Translations under genes and position numbers: made by a program
In this document: positions 1-13,256 of the stretch, piece by piece
Layout of the letters: every line of letters starts with the position of its first letter
Position numbering within the stretch: position 1 is the stretch's first letter
DNA from: Metridium senile
Lineage: Eukaryota; Cnidaria; Anthozoa; Actiniaria; Metridiidae
Direction of reading: 5' to 3'
Assembly: GCA_949775045.1 (NCBI GenBank)
Contig: OX459096.1
Coordinates: 40,582,158-40,646,157 of the forward strand
DNA length: 64,000 nt
Notes under the pieces: model-generated
Databases searched by the model: none
What the model saw: only the letters and a program-made list of their open reading frames with translations
What the model was told of the DNA's origin: nothing

Positions 1-3000
1 CTGCCAGGAATAATTTGAAAAACTTTGTGTTCCATTAAGTCCTGTACAATTTGTTGCACTGCCTCTTCTTCTCCAGCGGATGATCTGTTCCTTGAATGGT
101 TGTCCTTCTCACAGTCTCTGTCTACTGATTCATAAATCACCTCCATACTCTCAAGAGATCCTGCAGTCCTTTCAGCATTTATCTCGTCTAAATTTGCACC
201 CAAGGCACGCCACATGGTTTTCAGTATCCTGTTCTGTTGCTCCTTCTTTAGATCTAGGGGTATATTCTTTCCTGGAATGCCTCTACCATTATAAAATCTA
301 TTCCATTTCAGACGTAGTGCTTGTGCTGGGGGGAGAATTGAGATGCATTTCACGAGGTAGAGTAGAACAGCATAAGCATATTTGTAATGCCCATGGTTGT
401 GGTATAACAGCAGAGCTAGTTTGTACACCTCATATAGCCTTTCGCCGTCACCTTCTTTGATTGCATCAGATAATTCAAATAAGATTAGACCAAAAGATAT
501 CTTGGCACTGTGGTAGTTAAATTTGTAGTCAACAGGTTTGACATCACTGGCGGACGGAGATGGCTCATTTTCTGGTAAATGCTGGTCATGCTGCTTCTGC
601 TCATGTCTACATGAAATTAAACAAAACAAATGAATCACATTGAAGTAGACCTGAATAATAGTCATTTGAGAGTTGTCACCCTAGCTTATGTGGCGTGTAA
701 TATATTCTGTAGAAATTGACTACTGTCCACAGCAATTACTACACAGCAATTACTACACAGCAATTACTACATAGCATTCCGAGTAATGCACACAAACAGA
801 TGAAACTTCAAAAATCCACTGAAAAATATATTACACACTTAGAGGCTGCAGCGACAAAAGCTATTAAAAGGAGCAGGAACGAATATTTTTCGAAACACAA
901 ATAGTGAGGGTTATTGTTTTTACAGCATTCAATTAGGCTTCCTCTTTTGAAAATAGAGTTTGTTCTTTTTCTCAAACTCATGAATAATTAATGAAGAGAA
1001 AACAAAGAAAAATCACCAGGGTGAAGGAGTTTGAAATCTGGTCGAGAACATTGCATAAAATTAAGCCAACTCCGCTTTGAACATTTACATCTTACACTAA
1101 ATAATGTTTACCTGTTTCTTGTTGTCGTTGTTTTGAATACTTGACCACATCGCATTCTACAGTAGTAGTAACCAAAGTTATCTCTATCCGTCCCATTGTC
1201 AAATGTCAGTTGGTGAACTTGTGTTTCATGCCTGTATTGTAAATTAATGAAAATGTGTATAAATATAATATTACTACCGGTACTATAATACAAATACTTA
1301 TTTATTTTTGTTTTCATTACATTTTTTGTCAAATAAAGCATGGAGAATCACCATCATCATCGTACACATGGGAGTTTCATCTCCACTCAGGCTGTCTCTT
1401 AAACAGAAGTTATTAATCATTATTATCATTATTGTAGTAACTAGTATTATTATTACTTTCATTATCATTATAAGCAATTTTGATTATTAATATATATATT
1501 ATTAAGCTATTAATGGCCATTGTTATTAATATTTACCTCACTCTTCCTGAGTGGTAGACAAATTGAGCAGTACAGCCTTCCTCTCTGCATTTCCAAGTAG
1601 ATTGATTGGCAGCTTCTTGTAATTCACTGGTTTGGTTGACTAAGCCACTGAGCTCACCCCTGTCAAACACAAACTTCTCCACATGCTGCTTACAAATTTC
1701 TAGCAACCACTGAGATTTGGTTCCATGGGATACTGTGGCATCAGGTAACACTAAATTTGGCTGGTCTGAAATGAACATGAGAACAAAATAATAGTATTAT
1801 TGTAATATATTATAGATAAAATCAGTATGTCAAAAAAGGCTAAAGTCAAGGGACTTAAGTCGAATAGGTCACTGAGATTTAATCATGACAACAATTAAAA
1901 ATTAAAACAATTAAAAATTCAGTTACATATTAATTTCAATATTTTTTGGTTTCAAATTGGCATGTGAGAAGTGATTGGAAAATTTTGAACTAGGCCTGAT
2001 TGGACGATCATGCCTATTACGCCTGGGATCAGACCATTCACTCTTAATATGTATAGCATTACCATCAATTGTTTTCATGCCATGCATCTCCATAAAGGAT
2101 GCACATATATGGGCTTCAATTTCCCTTGAATGAAACTCCGAATACTCATTGTAATGGTTTTCTACACCCTTTGAAGCATTGGTTTTGCCTGTGCGGTTGA
2201 TACTAGCACGGGTTGTCCCTATCTCCCCAGCCGATGAATGGTCGACAAACAATTTGAATTCAAGCTGTTATAAATAAGAATGGAAAACAATGATTTAGAC
2301 ACTGATTTTAAAGAAAACAAATAAATGATATCTCCTATACATGTGTAGAGAGTGCAAACACTAAAAGTGTGAAATAATACTAAATAAGTAGTACAAAATA
2401 GCACTAATAAAACAATATAAAACAAGGGAATTTGCATGATTTTAGATTTAGTACTATTTCATACTTTTAGTCTTTGCACTTGAGTGAGTCATTGATTGAT
2501 TACTAATTAGTACAAAATATTACACCTACTAATTATTGTTGTACCAATCAGATATAACATTACATTGCCCTTTACAAAAATTTAAAATAATCATCACCTT
2601 ATAGAGAGTGTACTTGGCATGCCAGTCTGCAAACTCGGTGTCTATTCCTTCTAACCGTTCATAGGAACTATCTCCATCTTGATATGTCCAAATAACATTC
2701 CGGGCTCGCTCCTCGAACAGCTGATCTCCATGTAGAGGTATGGTTTCCAACACAACTTTGCCTGTGTCTTTGTGGAGGCAAGGCACAAACTTCTCCTGGT
2801 CATGAATTAACAACTGGGCCATATCTCCAGAGACATTTGGGTTCAGAAATTCCATACCCAGACAGCACTGACAAAGAAATTAATGCAATCTGCTTTAGAA
2901 AATGGTGCTCTCATGATATATTTATTACACAGACATAGAATTAAGACCTGAGGAAAAACACAGCACATTGTAACAATTGCTCGGTACTGATCGATTTGTA

Positions 3001-5387
3001 TAGGTAATAGCATGTTATTTAGTGATATTTGGCATAAATACCAAAATTGATAATCCAAAATTATTAAACAAAATATCACAAGCCCAGATATTGAAATTAG
3101 GGATAATTTTCACATATATTTATGATAAATATGACTACAAAACATGCTATTATTATAATATGGTTCAATAACATTCTGCAATTCTGATCACGCGTCATTT
3201 GTATGTTAACATGAAAAAATGACTTCTTTATTGCATTTTTAAATCATGTGATTTTATACAAACTGTTTAAAATATTTGCAATTAACATCTTATAACAGTA
3301 ACTCTATTAGCTCAACAAATTTCAGAATTTTATTGAACTATATTTTAGATATGTAGAATAAACACATAAAAATGCAAAAACACTTACAGTCTGAGATTTA
3401 GTTGCCATTTCTTTTTTAAACTGGTGTGGCACATGACGAACAGCAGCATTCTGTAGAGCTTGAAAGTGTTTCAAGTACTTAGTTACAATCCTGCTCACAA
3501 TAATGGCAAAATTATTCAGGAGATGTTCTTGTACTTCTTGGTTAGGTAGAAGCTCCACAAACTGGATTTCCTTGGTGGGCTTTTGGGCCTTCTTTCTATC
3601 TAGATTGGGATCTTGCACTTTGTCAAGTATTGCAAACTGGTGAGTCCAATGTATGGACTGGTTCTTGTGTTGTGTAGATTGAATACGAGCATGTATTTCA
3701 TGATCCAAATTGTCTCCCACCAGTCTGTGTACAATAGAGATTGAAAGTAAGAAAAATTACTTGATCTAGATCAGAAAATAAATTAGTAATCAGCATTATA
3801 ATTATCTAGTGTATTAGATATTGTTACATTTATCCCTGAGCCCTGGATTACATTTTTATGGTAATATTAATAATCAATTATCATTATAATAAAATCAATT
3901 ATTATCATTTAATACATACATTCAATTTCAATCTTAGTGTAGTTATGTTTTATAATTATTACTATTGTCATTGTTTTTTTTTTGCTTTTTATTTCTATTC
4001 TTGTTATGCATGAACAAATAATAACTTACTTGTATAGTGGTAGGATTGTAGTTTGAAGACAGTTAATGACAGAATCCAAACAGCCCTTGGTATGGTACAA
4101 CTCTCCCCTTCTCTGTTGCTCCTCATCCATCAGCTTAATAAGTAGATTGAAAGAATCGTCAGTAAACATGCTATGCCCCTCTAAAGTGACTCTAGTAGTG
4201 TCTATACTATCGTCTTGGACACCTTCATCTTGGGTTGGTTCAACGGATGGTTCATGACAATGTTTTACTTCTACACATAATGCAAGAGTGGATCTATTCT
4301 TCACGATTTCTTCTTTCCAAACTTGCACTTTACTTTCTAATGTCTCACCCATTTTTCGCTGCAGACGAATAATTGAGTCTGGAGAGACACTAACTCCTAG
4401 TCGATTTAACCGAACTAAATCTTCATATCTTACACCACTGTGGAATAGAATAGTAGAAATCCTGTAGTGCAATGCAGAAAGACTACTGTTTCGCACTCTC
4501 ACAAGAGTCGCGGTAGCGAGAGCGGCAGCGTTGATGTTGTAGCTACCAAGATATTTAAGGTCCGTCTCCTTTAAGCCACATGCTCCAAGGACTAAAGTAT
4601 ACCAAAGAGGGCAATATACTTTGATTTCTTTGATGAAGATTCTGTTTGAAAATCCTGCGATTTCGTCCGGGCTTTTTAAGTCTAGCATACTACCAGACTT
4701 TAGGTATTTCTCAAACTCAGAAGACACCTTCGTTCGAATAGCAGTGTTCAAGTCTTCTTGCATTTCATGATGCTTGAGTACAGCATTAGATGCCGCACTC
4801 CAATTCCTCAGTGCAATTTGCTTCACGAGAGATTTGCTGTCCTCATCTCGTGGGATGCGAACGACTACATTGCCATTTGGGTTTCGCAAAACAACTTTTA
4901 CTTGAAGACCATCACTAGGTAAGTCGTCAATGTTAAGATATTCTACGTCTTTTTCGGCTGCAGAATATTGCCCGCTGAGTGATTTCCTTACTTGCCGCGA
5001 GGGACTTTTTACCTTGGCCGCTTTAGATCTTCTCCAAGACGGGCTCGACTTATCCGGCGTTTCCAGAGGTCGCTTTCCTTGAGATTTCAACGGGGTTGTA
5101 GTAACGTATACTTTGCTTTTCACAAAGCTATACAACTGTCCAAGATTCCTTATTTTTCTTGCACACGGGTTGCAGCAACGTTCTGAACAGTTGTTGTTCT
5201 TGGCTATTGTAAGGCCTACTTCTTCGCAAATGTTTGCGAGGACGATCCCCAGCGAGTCTTTCCTTCTAGATGGTTTAAATAAATTTTCGTAAGAAATAAA
5301 AGATGCCTTTGCAGTGTTCAAATTTCCAAATTTAACTTTGAAGTAACAATTACAGAATCTACAATACTCGTTTGCTTTGCAATCCAT
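1..5387 (-). CDS. DUF6589-family protein, multi-exon, 3' end outside window
   Basis: Exons read on the minus strand are 5387-4030, 3724-3388, 2867-2598, 2264-1927, 1765-1537, 1231-1112 and 606 to beyond position 1, all with GT-AG borders. The N-terminus has Cys pairs (CRFC near residue 10, CCNPC near 70), suggesting a zinc-binding module, then a basic linker. The middle and C-terminal exons carry what I recall as DUF6589 hallmarks: GDNLDHEIH at the start of exon 2, HGDQL with a following ERAR in exon 3, and KEGDGERL, KYAYAVLLYLV and WRALGANLDE in the last exon. A C-x4-C / H-x4-H finger is split across exons 5 and 6. The function of DUF6589 proteins is unknown to me; their multiplicity suggests a mobile origin (inference). 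The phases of exons 4 and 5 do not match by one base, so this copy may be a pseudogene or the model may be wrong there. Upstream 5388-5984 shows no exon I can support. Confidence 0.75.
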
Positions 5388-5984
5388 GAAAACACTTCGA
5401 AATATATTTTTGACACCGTTCCACGTGTGTCATGTTTTTATCGGAAGTGTTTTTTTACTTCCGTTAAAATAAATCTCCATTGTGATTGGCTATTTTTGAC
5501 AGCTCGAAATTCGATCGATGCATAACTAATTAGGAGGCGTATTTCAAAATCACAGGGGTTGCGGGCAGGCGTTCCCTTCCCCTCTTCCCCTCCCCCACCC
5601 CCTTCGCTTCCTTTTCGCTCGCCCGTTCAACACAGGAAGCCCAAAACCCGATTTTTCCCAAAAAACCCCAAAATACAAAAAAACGCCTGTCCTGCAGGCT
5701 AAAGTCTTTTTGGCTTTGTAATCGCATGCCATGTATTTTTTGGGGTGTAAAATTTCAGGTTTTAGTATTTGTTTTGGCGAACCCCCTCCCCATGTCATTT
5801 TACCCCCAGAGTACATCACCTGCAATGTAAGGTGGGCAGACCCACAATGGTCACCTATGTACCAGTGCTGTCTTAAAGCACACACCCAGGATTGGCAGAA
5901 CACAAGGGAAGTGTAAAGAGAAGCAATATAAATGCCAGGTGTTTGACTTATTAATTTCCAAGCTTTTGAAATAACTGTACTTAC

Positions 5985-6905
5985 ATTGGGTCACTTGAGA
6001 GGAAAGTAAGAGCAGCCTTTTGTCAGTCAACAGGCATATCCCTGCTGGCCTTTGTGCTAAAGTGGTATTGCTCACGTCACCGATTATCACATGGCTGAAC
6101 GGAAGATGTTGGAATTGATTATACTGAACAACTCTTTCATCTTTGTGCAACAGACCATTCAACAGCTCTGCATAACTCATTGATCCCTGAAACATTAATA
6201 AATTAATGGAAAACTATAAAATCAATTGAGGACATTTGAAGTGAAAAAGGACAAACAAGTGAAAAAATCAACATAGAGTGATAGAAGAGACTTTAAAAAG
6301 ACCAATAAAAACCCAATATGGAGATAAAAAAAATATAAATTTTAACTTCAACTTCTTGAAAGGAAGTGAGTATTATGATGGGAAAATGAAGGGGTTTTTG
6401 AATGATGCATAGTGAACAATTGAGGGAAAAGTGGGGGGAAATAATAATATGTTGTAACTGGTAAAATGTAAAAGAGAAAACTGGATGGGAAACATAAGAA
6501 ATAAAAGTGAACAAAAATATGCTGAAAAGACATGTAACAAAAGATTTGTATTATAATTGTTCATTGGTAAAACGAACAGCAAATGATGTTATCTATTATT
6601 GTTTTCAACCAAAATCAAGTATATGCAGGAAATAAGTTTAATATTCATGAGTGTGAAAGCCTTAGACTTGGTTTGAGCCATGCAGAGGCTGCTTACTTAA
6701 CTCACCTTGATATGTTGAAATTGTCCACAAATGGTTGCATTGAGCTGAGTGCCACCAGTACCAGTGGCAGCAAGAAGTCCTCGTGAGCTCATGTGTGAAG
6801 TTTGCAAGGTGTTGTACAGTTGCTGAGAGACTGGATCCAGCATGTTACTGTAAAATGGTTGAGACTCGACAACCAATTGAGGTGGGCAGATTTCATTCAA
6901 GTTGA
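5985..6905 (-). CDS. Two exons of an unrecognised gene
   Basis: Two minus-strand exons, 6905-6706 and 6186-5985, are bounded by consensus sites (tttcag acceptors; gtgagt and gtaagt donors) and join in phase 0, giving about 134 continuous residues. The second exon holds a hydrophobic, strand-like run (ICLLTDKRLLLLSS) that resembles part of a PH/GRAM-like fold, preceded by KDERVVQYNQFQHLPF. I do not recognise the family. No start codon is visible: 6905 is an internal acceptor. Exons before and after it were not found; upstream is a mobile foldback and downstream on the same strand is the DUF6589 gene. It may be part of a larger gene interrupted by these insertions, or a fragment. 6906-7713 contains nothing else I can name. 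Confidence 0.5.
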
Positions 6906-7713
6906 CTGAAATATCAAAACCAGACATTTGTGTGTGTTTTCAAATAATATAAAAATGACTGACTTCTCTTTCCAGCCACCTCCCCCTTTCACAATCCCCC
7001 ACAAAATTGTTGTACCAGGAGACATTCTCCTATTCTTTGCAAATGAAAGCTGACAGCAGCTATAGGGGCAGATTCAGAAATTTGTCAGGGGGGTCCCAAT
7101 TTCAAATGAGGGGCTCTTAACAAGGTGTTAGGGGGTGTCTGGTCCCTAAATGTCTTAAATATAATAGGGGTAATTGCTGTGCTTCGGGGGTGTCCGGTAT
7201 GTGGCACTAGGGACACAACTTAAGATCTGTTCCTGGACAGGACCTTGGGGGAAATACACACTTCATCCAAATTTGTGTGGGGATGTTTCTCTTGGCTCCT
7301 GAAATGGTTACTCTGGTTATATCAGAAAAATTCAACAAATTCAAAATCTAGCAAAGACAAAGAATGTATTGGGCAATTAACATTATAACGTCATATACTG
7401 CCAAGACCAGAATGCTATGCCTACTTTCTGATACTTGTAATGCAATTATTCCATCATGAATAACTTATTAGAATATAGATGATATACTATGAATATGACA
7501 CATCCTCCTCCCCCCCAATCCCAAATAAAAAATAAAAGAGAATGAGGAAATAGATACCCCCAACCATACCCTGTTCATCCCTACATAATTCTTATATTGG
7601 AGTACACTACCCTTCCTGGCCAATTTTATGCACTATTATCATACTATTTATTCAATTTCCTGCCCATAAATTGCCAGATTAAAACCCACATCCTGCTGGG
7701 GTGCTTCCATATA

Positions 7714-8999
7714 TATGCTATCACAGGTAGCCCAAGCTCACTATTTGTGTTGATTTACTATAGCATATATGGGGATTTTTCAACGTACAATTTTTTACCT
7801 TAATTCTTAATAAAATAAAATGAAACTCTTACCGTGTCTTTTTGTTGCTCTCATCAACCGTCTGACTGACTTTCAGGGATTTTCGTTGGAATTTAGCTGC
7901 CTTTCCCTAACGTGTAGTAAGAGAGAGAAAGGTAGGAGGCGAAGGCCCCAAAAAGGCCTTCGAACTGCTGAACTAATCGCCAAATAATTCCTCGAAAAAC
8001 GCTTCTAGTCCAAATCTTTCTACACAGCAGTTCGAAGGGATAAATATGACACGCAAAAATCCCAATGGATTAGAATCAACGGCTTTTTTGAAGCAGCCAG
8101 CCTCCACGAAGTTCGAATAAAACCGCTCGAAAAACAGCCAAAATACGCGTGTCTGGGAGAGTTGGGACAGTTGAAGCCGTTAAAAAAAACAGAGAGAGAC
8201 TGGACCGGGCAAAAACAACCACTATCCGTGGGGTGCAAGGGTCCAAAATTGTACGACAAAACTAGGAACCGCCCCCGCTCCCAGGGGCGAATTACTTGTG
8301 ATTAAACTCCATACTGAAAGAGAGAAACGGTCGTTTTTTCCCCCTAACATTAATTTTGAATGTCAACGTGTTCAGCGCGGTCAGTGATAGACCGACGAAG
8401 TACAATAGCTGTCAAGTAATTCGCCCCTGGGAGCGGGGGCGGTTCCTAGTTTTGTCGTACAATTTTGGACCCTTGCACCCCACGGATAGTGGTTGTTTTT
8501 GCCCGGTCCAGTCTCTCTCTGTTTTTTTTAACGGCTTCAACTGTCCCAACTCTCCCAGACACGTGTATTTTGGCTGTTTTTCGAGCGGTTTTATTCGAAC
8601 TTCGTGGAGGGTGGCTGCTTCAAAAAAGCCTTTGATTCTAATCCATTGGGATTTTTGCGTGTCATATTTATCCCTTCGAACTGCTGTGTAGAAAGATTTG
8701 GACTAGAAGCGTTTTTCGAGGAATTATTTGGCGATTAGTTCAGCAGTTCGAAGGCCTTTTTGGGGCCTTCGCCTCCTACCTTTCTCTCTCTTACTACACG
8801 TTAGGGAAAGGCAGCTAAATTCCAACGAAAATCGCTGAAAGTCAGTCAGGCGGTTGATGAGAGCAACAAAAAGACACGGTAAGAGTTTCATTTTATTTTA
8901 TTAAGAATTAAGGCAAAAAATTGTACGTTGAAAAATCCCCATATATCCTATAGTAAATCAACACAAATAGTGAGCTTGGGCTACCTGTGATGCTATACA
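7714..8999. mobile_element. Large foldback (palindromic) element, about 585-bp arms
   Basis: The left arm, about 7714-8298, is repeated in reverse complement at about 8413-8999, with few mismatches, around a spacer of roughly 115 bp. Matching anchors include GTACGACAAAACTAGGAACC at 8251 against its complement at 8438. Mirror-image open frames in the two arms are by-products of the palindrome and I do not annotate them as genes. The outer ends fade near 7714 and 8999; I could not define a clean target duplication. It is probably a non-autonomous DNA transposon of foldback type. Confidence 0.8.
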
Positions 9000-9017
9000 G
9001 TGCAAAATCACAATTAA

Positions 9018-9957
9018 GGTAGTACCGGATACTTGCTACTGCGCATCCATTTCGCGCATTTCGTTTTCCATCATTTATTAGCGTTTTTTTGAAAATTTAC
9101 CTAAATAATATTTTAATTTGAATCCTTATCTATAACTTAAGAAAGTATTATGTCATTTCATGCAACTTTGGAGGTAAAATGGGACATTTTTCGAAACATG
9201 CTCAGATTTTCACTACCTGACAAGGTCGCTGTTTTGTCTCAAAACAACAAATTTACAACTTTGTAAAAATGAATAGATAAAATATGATTTTGACGTCTTT
9301 AGTCGTAAAACTAATACAAAATAGGTTTTAGGGTTTCTGGAGATGACAAGGATAATTTGACAAGTTTCAAGCAGATGTTTAAAGTACTAGAACCCAGTCC
9401 CGCGCGGACCGTTGCCGTGTTTTTTTAACAAAAAAATGGATTCGGTCGCTTATAACTCGCCTATTAGTACGGGGACCCCCATTTTTTTTCTTTTTATTCA
9501 AGACTGCATTTACTACTCTTACGATTTAGAATAAAAAATAAAATATTCATTGATTGGATTTTCTGAAATTTTACAAATGGTACAACCCTATACACATGTA
9601 GTGTGCGTAATTGGAGTATAATTGTGCTTCTATGGCTCACTTATACCCATATTTGGAAATGATTCAATAATTTTTATGACAGGAAATGTTAGATAACCAT
9701 TAGATCTATCGTTTGATATAATATTATGCTTTTCCTAGCAGAATACGTTCGCATTCTCTTGACTTCTTTGAATAGGTACTTTTGAGCAAATCACTGCAAA
9801 TTATTGCAAAAACCTACTTTTACTATATCTTATAACTCTATAACCAATACGGTGACCCCAATTTTTTTTCACGTTTTTTGACTTGCCTAACAATGATCTA
9901 TAAATGACAGGATTTATAAAAAAATTCATTGAAGAAATCCAAGTATCCGGTACTACC
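9018..9957. mobile_element. TTAA-flanked element with 18-bp TIRs
   Basis: TTAA occurs at 9014-9017 and 9958-9961. Directly inside, GGTAGTACCGGATACTTG is present as a perfect inverted pair (9018-9035 and 9957-9940). The 940-bp interior has no convincing reading frame. A TTAA target duplication is typical of piggyBac and Kolobok superfamilies, and I cannot choose between them without a transposase. The right TTAA is shared with the next element, so the two abut. Confidence 0.85.
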
Positions 9958-11072
9958 TTAAGGACGGGGCCTACTAATGCACTGCGCAGGCTACTGTGCA
10001 TCTACATAAATTTCCATTTTAACGCGCTATCTTACCTCAAAAGATGACAAAATACAAATAAAAAACCATCTAACGATGGTAGACGCGACGGTAGAGGTTT
10101 TTTTATAAAAACAGTCCCACAATGCACTTATGATGATTAATTTCTTTACTTAGTAGGGAGGGGACCGGAAAGAAATTGTCTTATGATGATCTTCGGCGGC
10201 AAAGTTTACCACGCGATAACTTTTTAAAACGCCTGGTAACCCCAATTTTTTTACAACTGCAATTATTAAGAACATGTTAGTTAAACAATGGTTTTGATGT
10301 AAAATTTCGAAAAAGCAACTGATTTTTGAATGGAAAATAGACACAAATTCGAATTTTCTGAACCTCGTAAAATACAAGTCGCGATGCTAAAAAAATCATA
10401 TTTCACTACTAACTTTTGAAAATATGTTAAAAAATATATATTCCTATTAGAAAATTACTTGTTGATTCTTTACTGCTATCAAACAGATGTTCCAATGAAA
10501 ATCCTTTGAAAAACATTTTTATTTGTCGATACCGGTAAAATCGTGACGTCAGCCATATTTAAGACTCATTATTACATCGAGCGAAAAGCTTGATGTCTGA
10601 AAATGCACAGTGTTCTTCAATTGGTTGCCAAAATAACTTCCGGTCAACCCCGGAAGTACTACTGTCAATCGTCAATGTCAATCTGCATCCAATCATAGCG
10701 CCGGACGTCAATCTGCATCCAATCACAGCGCTTATTTTTTGACATCTATTGTAATGCTCGTGTAGCGCTTATCTTGGAACGTCGACAATCATAATACGTG
10801 AAGCTGGCTGACTAGTAATGCGAGATTGGATGTCAAGAACTTCGTCAACCAAACAAAGTAATAAGGACTATTAAAGAAGGCTAAATGGAGAAGGCTAACA
10901 CGCAGATGATACATACAAATGCATATACCATTCGTGGTAGGACCACACTAAAAAATGTTTAGCGTAATTTCACGAATCTATTAGCATGTCTAGCATTGAT
11001 AACAAAATTATGACCAAATTATGACTGATCTTGTCTACACTACAAACAACTAACAATACTATAACAACTGAC

Positions 11073-11591
11073 ATGAAAACTGACTGTATAAATGTTGAAA
11101 TCAGATCCACCCAAAGTCAAGAATTTGTACAAGCAAGAGACTTTAATACAAAGAACACGAGTCGAACAAGAAAGCTGCCATGTTTATTAGTACACACTCG
11201 AAGCACTCAACAACATAATTCAATATTTGAAATCATTTCTTTCATTGAATATTTTGATCCTTTTATTCCTTTAACTGTATTCAGTACTTATAAAGAACTA
11301 TTTAGCAAGGTTTTTATAATCTTAATTGTATTGTTGCAACTGATTGTCATTGTTCAAAACTTTTCAAATATTCTTGATGACTGTCATATTATACTGGAAA
11401 ATACCATCAATTTTTGTAATGTGAACAATTATTATGATGTTATTGCATCAATAAAAGTACACAAATTTAGATCACGCTATGCTAAGTATTTGTATTATCA
11501 GTTAGTATTATTCTCGTTCCCTCGCCTCCCACCTTTTGTCCCACCACAGGAAGACCAGAGTCAAAAATTGGTGGTAATATGTTTACTTTAA
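11073..11591 (+). CDS. Uncertain open frame in composite element
   Basis: An open frame of about 170 codons from the ATG at 11073. It contains a strongly hydrophobic stretch (FIILIVLLQLIVIVQ) that could be a membrane segment, and no motif I recognise. It is AT-rich, has no visible splice partners, and sits in the left flank of the composite mobile element. It could be a decayed element gene or a chance frame, and I lean to chance. Confidence 0.15.
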   Translation: MKTDCINVEIRSTQSQEFVQARDFNTKNTSRTRKLPCLLVHTRSTQQHNSIFEIISFIEYFDPFIPLTVFSTYKELFSKVFIILIVLLQLIVIVQNFSNILDDCHIILENTINFCNVNNYYDVIASIKVHKFRSRYAKYLYYQLVLFSFPRLPPFVPPQEDQSQKLVVICLL

Positions 11592-12036
11592 TATGTACTA
11601 TGTTTTATCACCAAAGAAAACATTGTATCAGTGTCATGGAATAAACAGTAAGCTACTAGTTAGTACTTAGTAAATAGAACCAGATTTTCTTCTAAACATC
11701 AGTTTCCTAGACGGCAATCTTGGAAAACAGTAACTATCTATATCAAATAATTACGTATCTTTAATTATTTTTATAATGATATTGGCTGATGTTTCATAAC
11801 GTGTTTAAAAGAAGTTTAAGTACATATGCATGTACTTGATGATATTCTGATTATTTTCCTTTTTTTTTTTGTCATTTTAACTATTACATGACATTAAACA
11901 TAACTGGGGGTTTCATGAATCAATAACCGACTGATTTCAAATATAAAGTGCCGATACATTGCCTGATTTGCTATAGCACCATCAGCTGCTTGCTTTGTCT
12001 CTTTTTCCCCAGTCTACACATTTAAAAGCGGCTTAA

Positions 12037-12684
12037 GGACATTCCGTAGTTTTGCATTGCGCACGCTCTACTGCGCACAATTTTGACCAGCGAGAGCGCG
12101 CGCTACAGCTCGCGCACCTTGCAAGCGCTATGTCGGTATTACTAAAAGATCACAATTCGTACATTCAAAGTGCCATAGCGCCAAAACGAATACGGTGACC
12201 TATCTTTTTTATGGTGTTAAACTAATGGTATACAGGTTTGCAAACACATATCCGAGTTTAAATAAATATTTATCTCCAGATTTCGAGATATTTCAGAATT
12301 GTGGTAATATTCTGTCATCCAGGTGTTCGCGATCAATACGCTCGTGTATTGCATTATCGCTATTTTCTTTTAACAAGTCCACTTTACTATCCAAGTATTA
12401 ATTGTGTGTGAATGAAGACTTGGGATGCTAAGATGTAATTAAACCTAATATTTCAATACTAATATCAAAAAAGAGTGCCATTAATCGCCTTTTCTTCTCA
12501 TTTTATACATCGAAATATTACTCTCTCGCGCCGTCAAAATGAGTAACTTTGACGTGATCTAGTGCCAAAGCCTACACGGTGACCCCCCTTTTTTATTTCA
12601 TTTTTGAAATGCCCATGTCTTAAAGTATAACTGTACAAAGTTTCAATAAAAAGTTATGTCAAAATCTATTACTACGGAATGTCC
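12037..12684. mobile_element. 648-bp TTAA element with 14-bp TIRs
   Basis: TTAA at 12033-12036 and 12685-12688 encloses GGACATTCCGTAGT in perfect inverted orientation at both ends. The interior has no coding capacity and carries two degenerate copies of a tacggtgacc motif followed by a T run, shared with neighbouring TTAA elements. It is a MITE-like non-autonomous element nested in the larger composite. Confidence 0.85.
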
Positions 12685-13256
12685 TTAAGATGACAAAATT
12701 AATAGCGGAGCTCCGCGCAAGCGGAGCACCATACTTAAGAAAAAATGGTAACCCATCGAGTTGATTTTTCATGGACACCACATATAGTCCAGCAGATATG
12801 TGCAAAATTTTGAGTGAATTGTGCGTTTTATGATAAAAGCATGAAATTTAGCACAATGTCAGAGCTTGTCCTAAGGAACATTTTTGAGGGTAGGGCCATC
12901 CCAGAATTTTTCTTTTTACAGCGGTAATAAAGGAAATGTTTATTCGAAAAACTATGTTTGGGCTTCCTGTGGTGACTTAAGAAATAATTATTGTTTAATT
13001 TGCGAAATTTGTATTTTTCAGACCAAATTCGCCAATAATTTGTTAAAATATAAAATAATGACAATCATTTTGCCATTTGAAATGAATTAAAATATTTTTA
13101 ATTTGTAATATTGCCATTGAACTTTCGTTGTCACGGAATGGGTTTCCTGTGTAGTCAAAATGGGCTTCCTGTGTATTCAAAATGGCGGTGTGTGAACATC
13201 TTTACGATCTCTGTAAGTAAAATGTAATTATACAGCAGAAATAATAACTTGATAAT

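Noticed and set aside
7820..7912. Exon-like Lys-rich stretch with gtaaga donor as upstream exon of the 5985-6905 gene
   Set aside because: Its phase does not join the acceptor at 6905 and the same sequence is in the other foldback arm.
8020..8691. Mirror-image open frames on both strands (minus 8020-8259, plus 8356-8691)
   Set aside because: They are the same sequence in the two arms of the foldback; no family motif and no splice context.
10560..10760. Short direct repeat gtcaatctgcatccaatca as a separate element
   Set aside because: Only two copies about 32 bp apart; too little to define an element.
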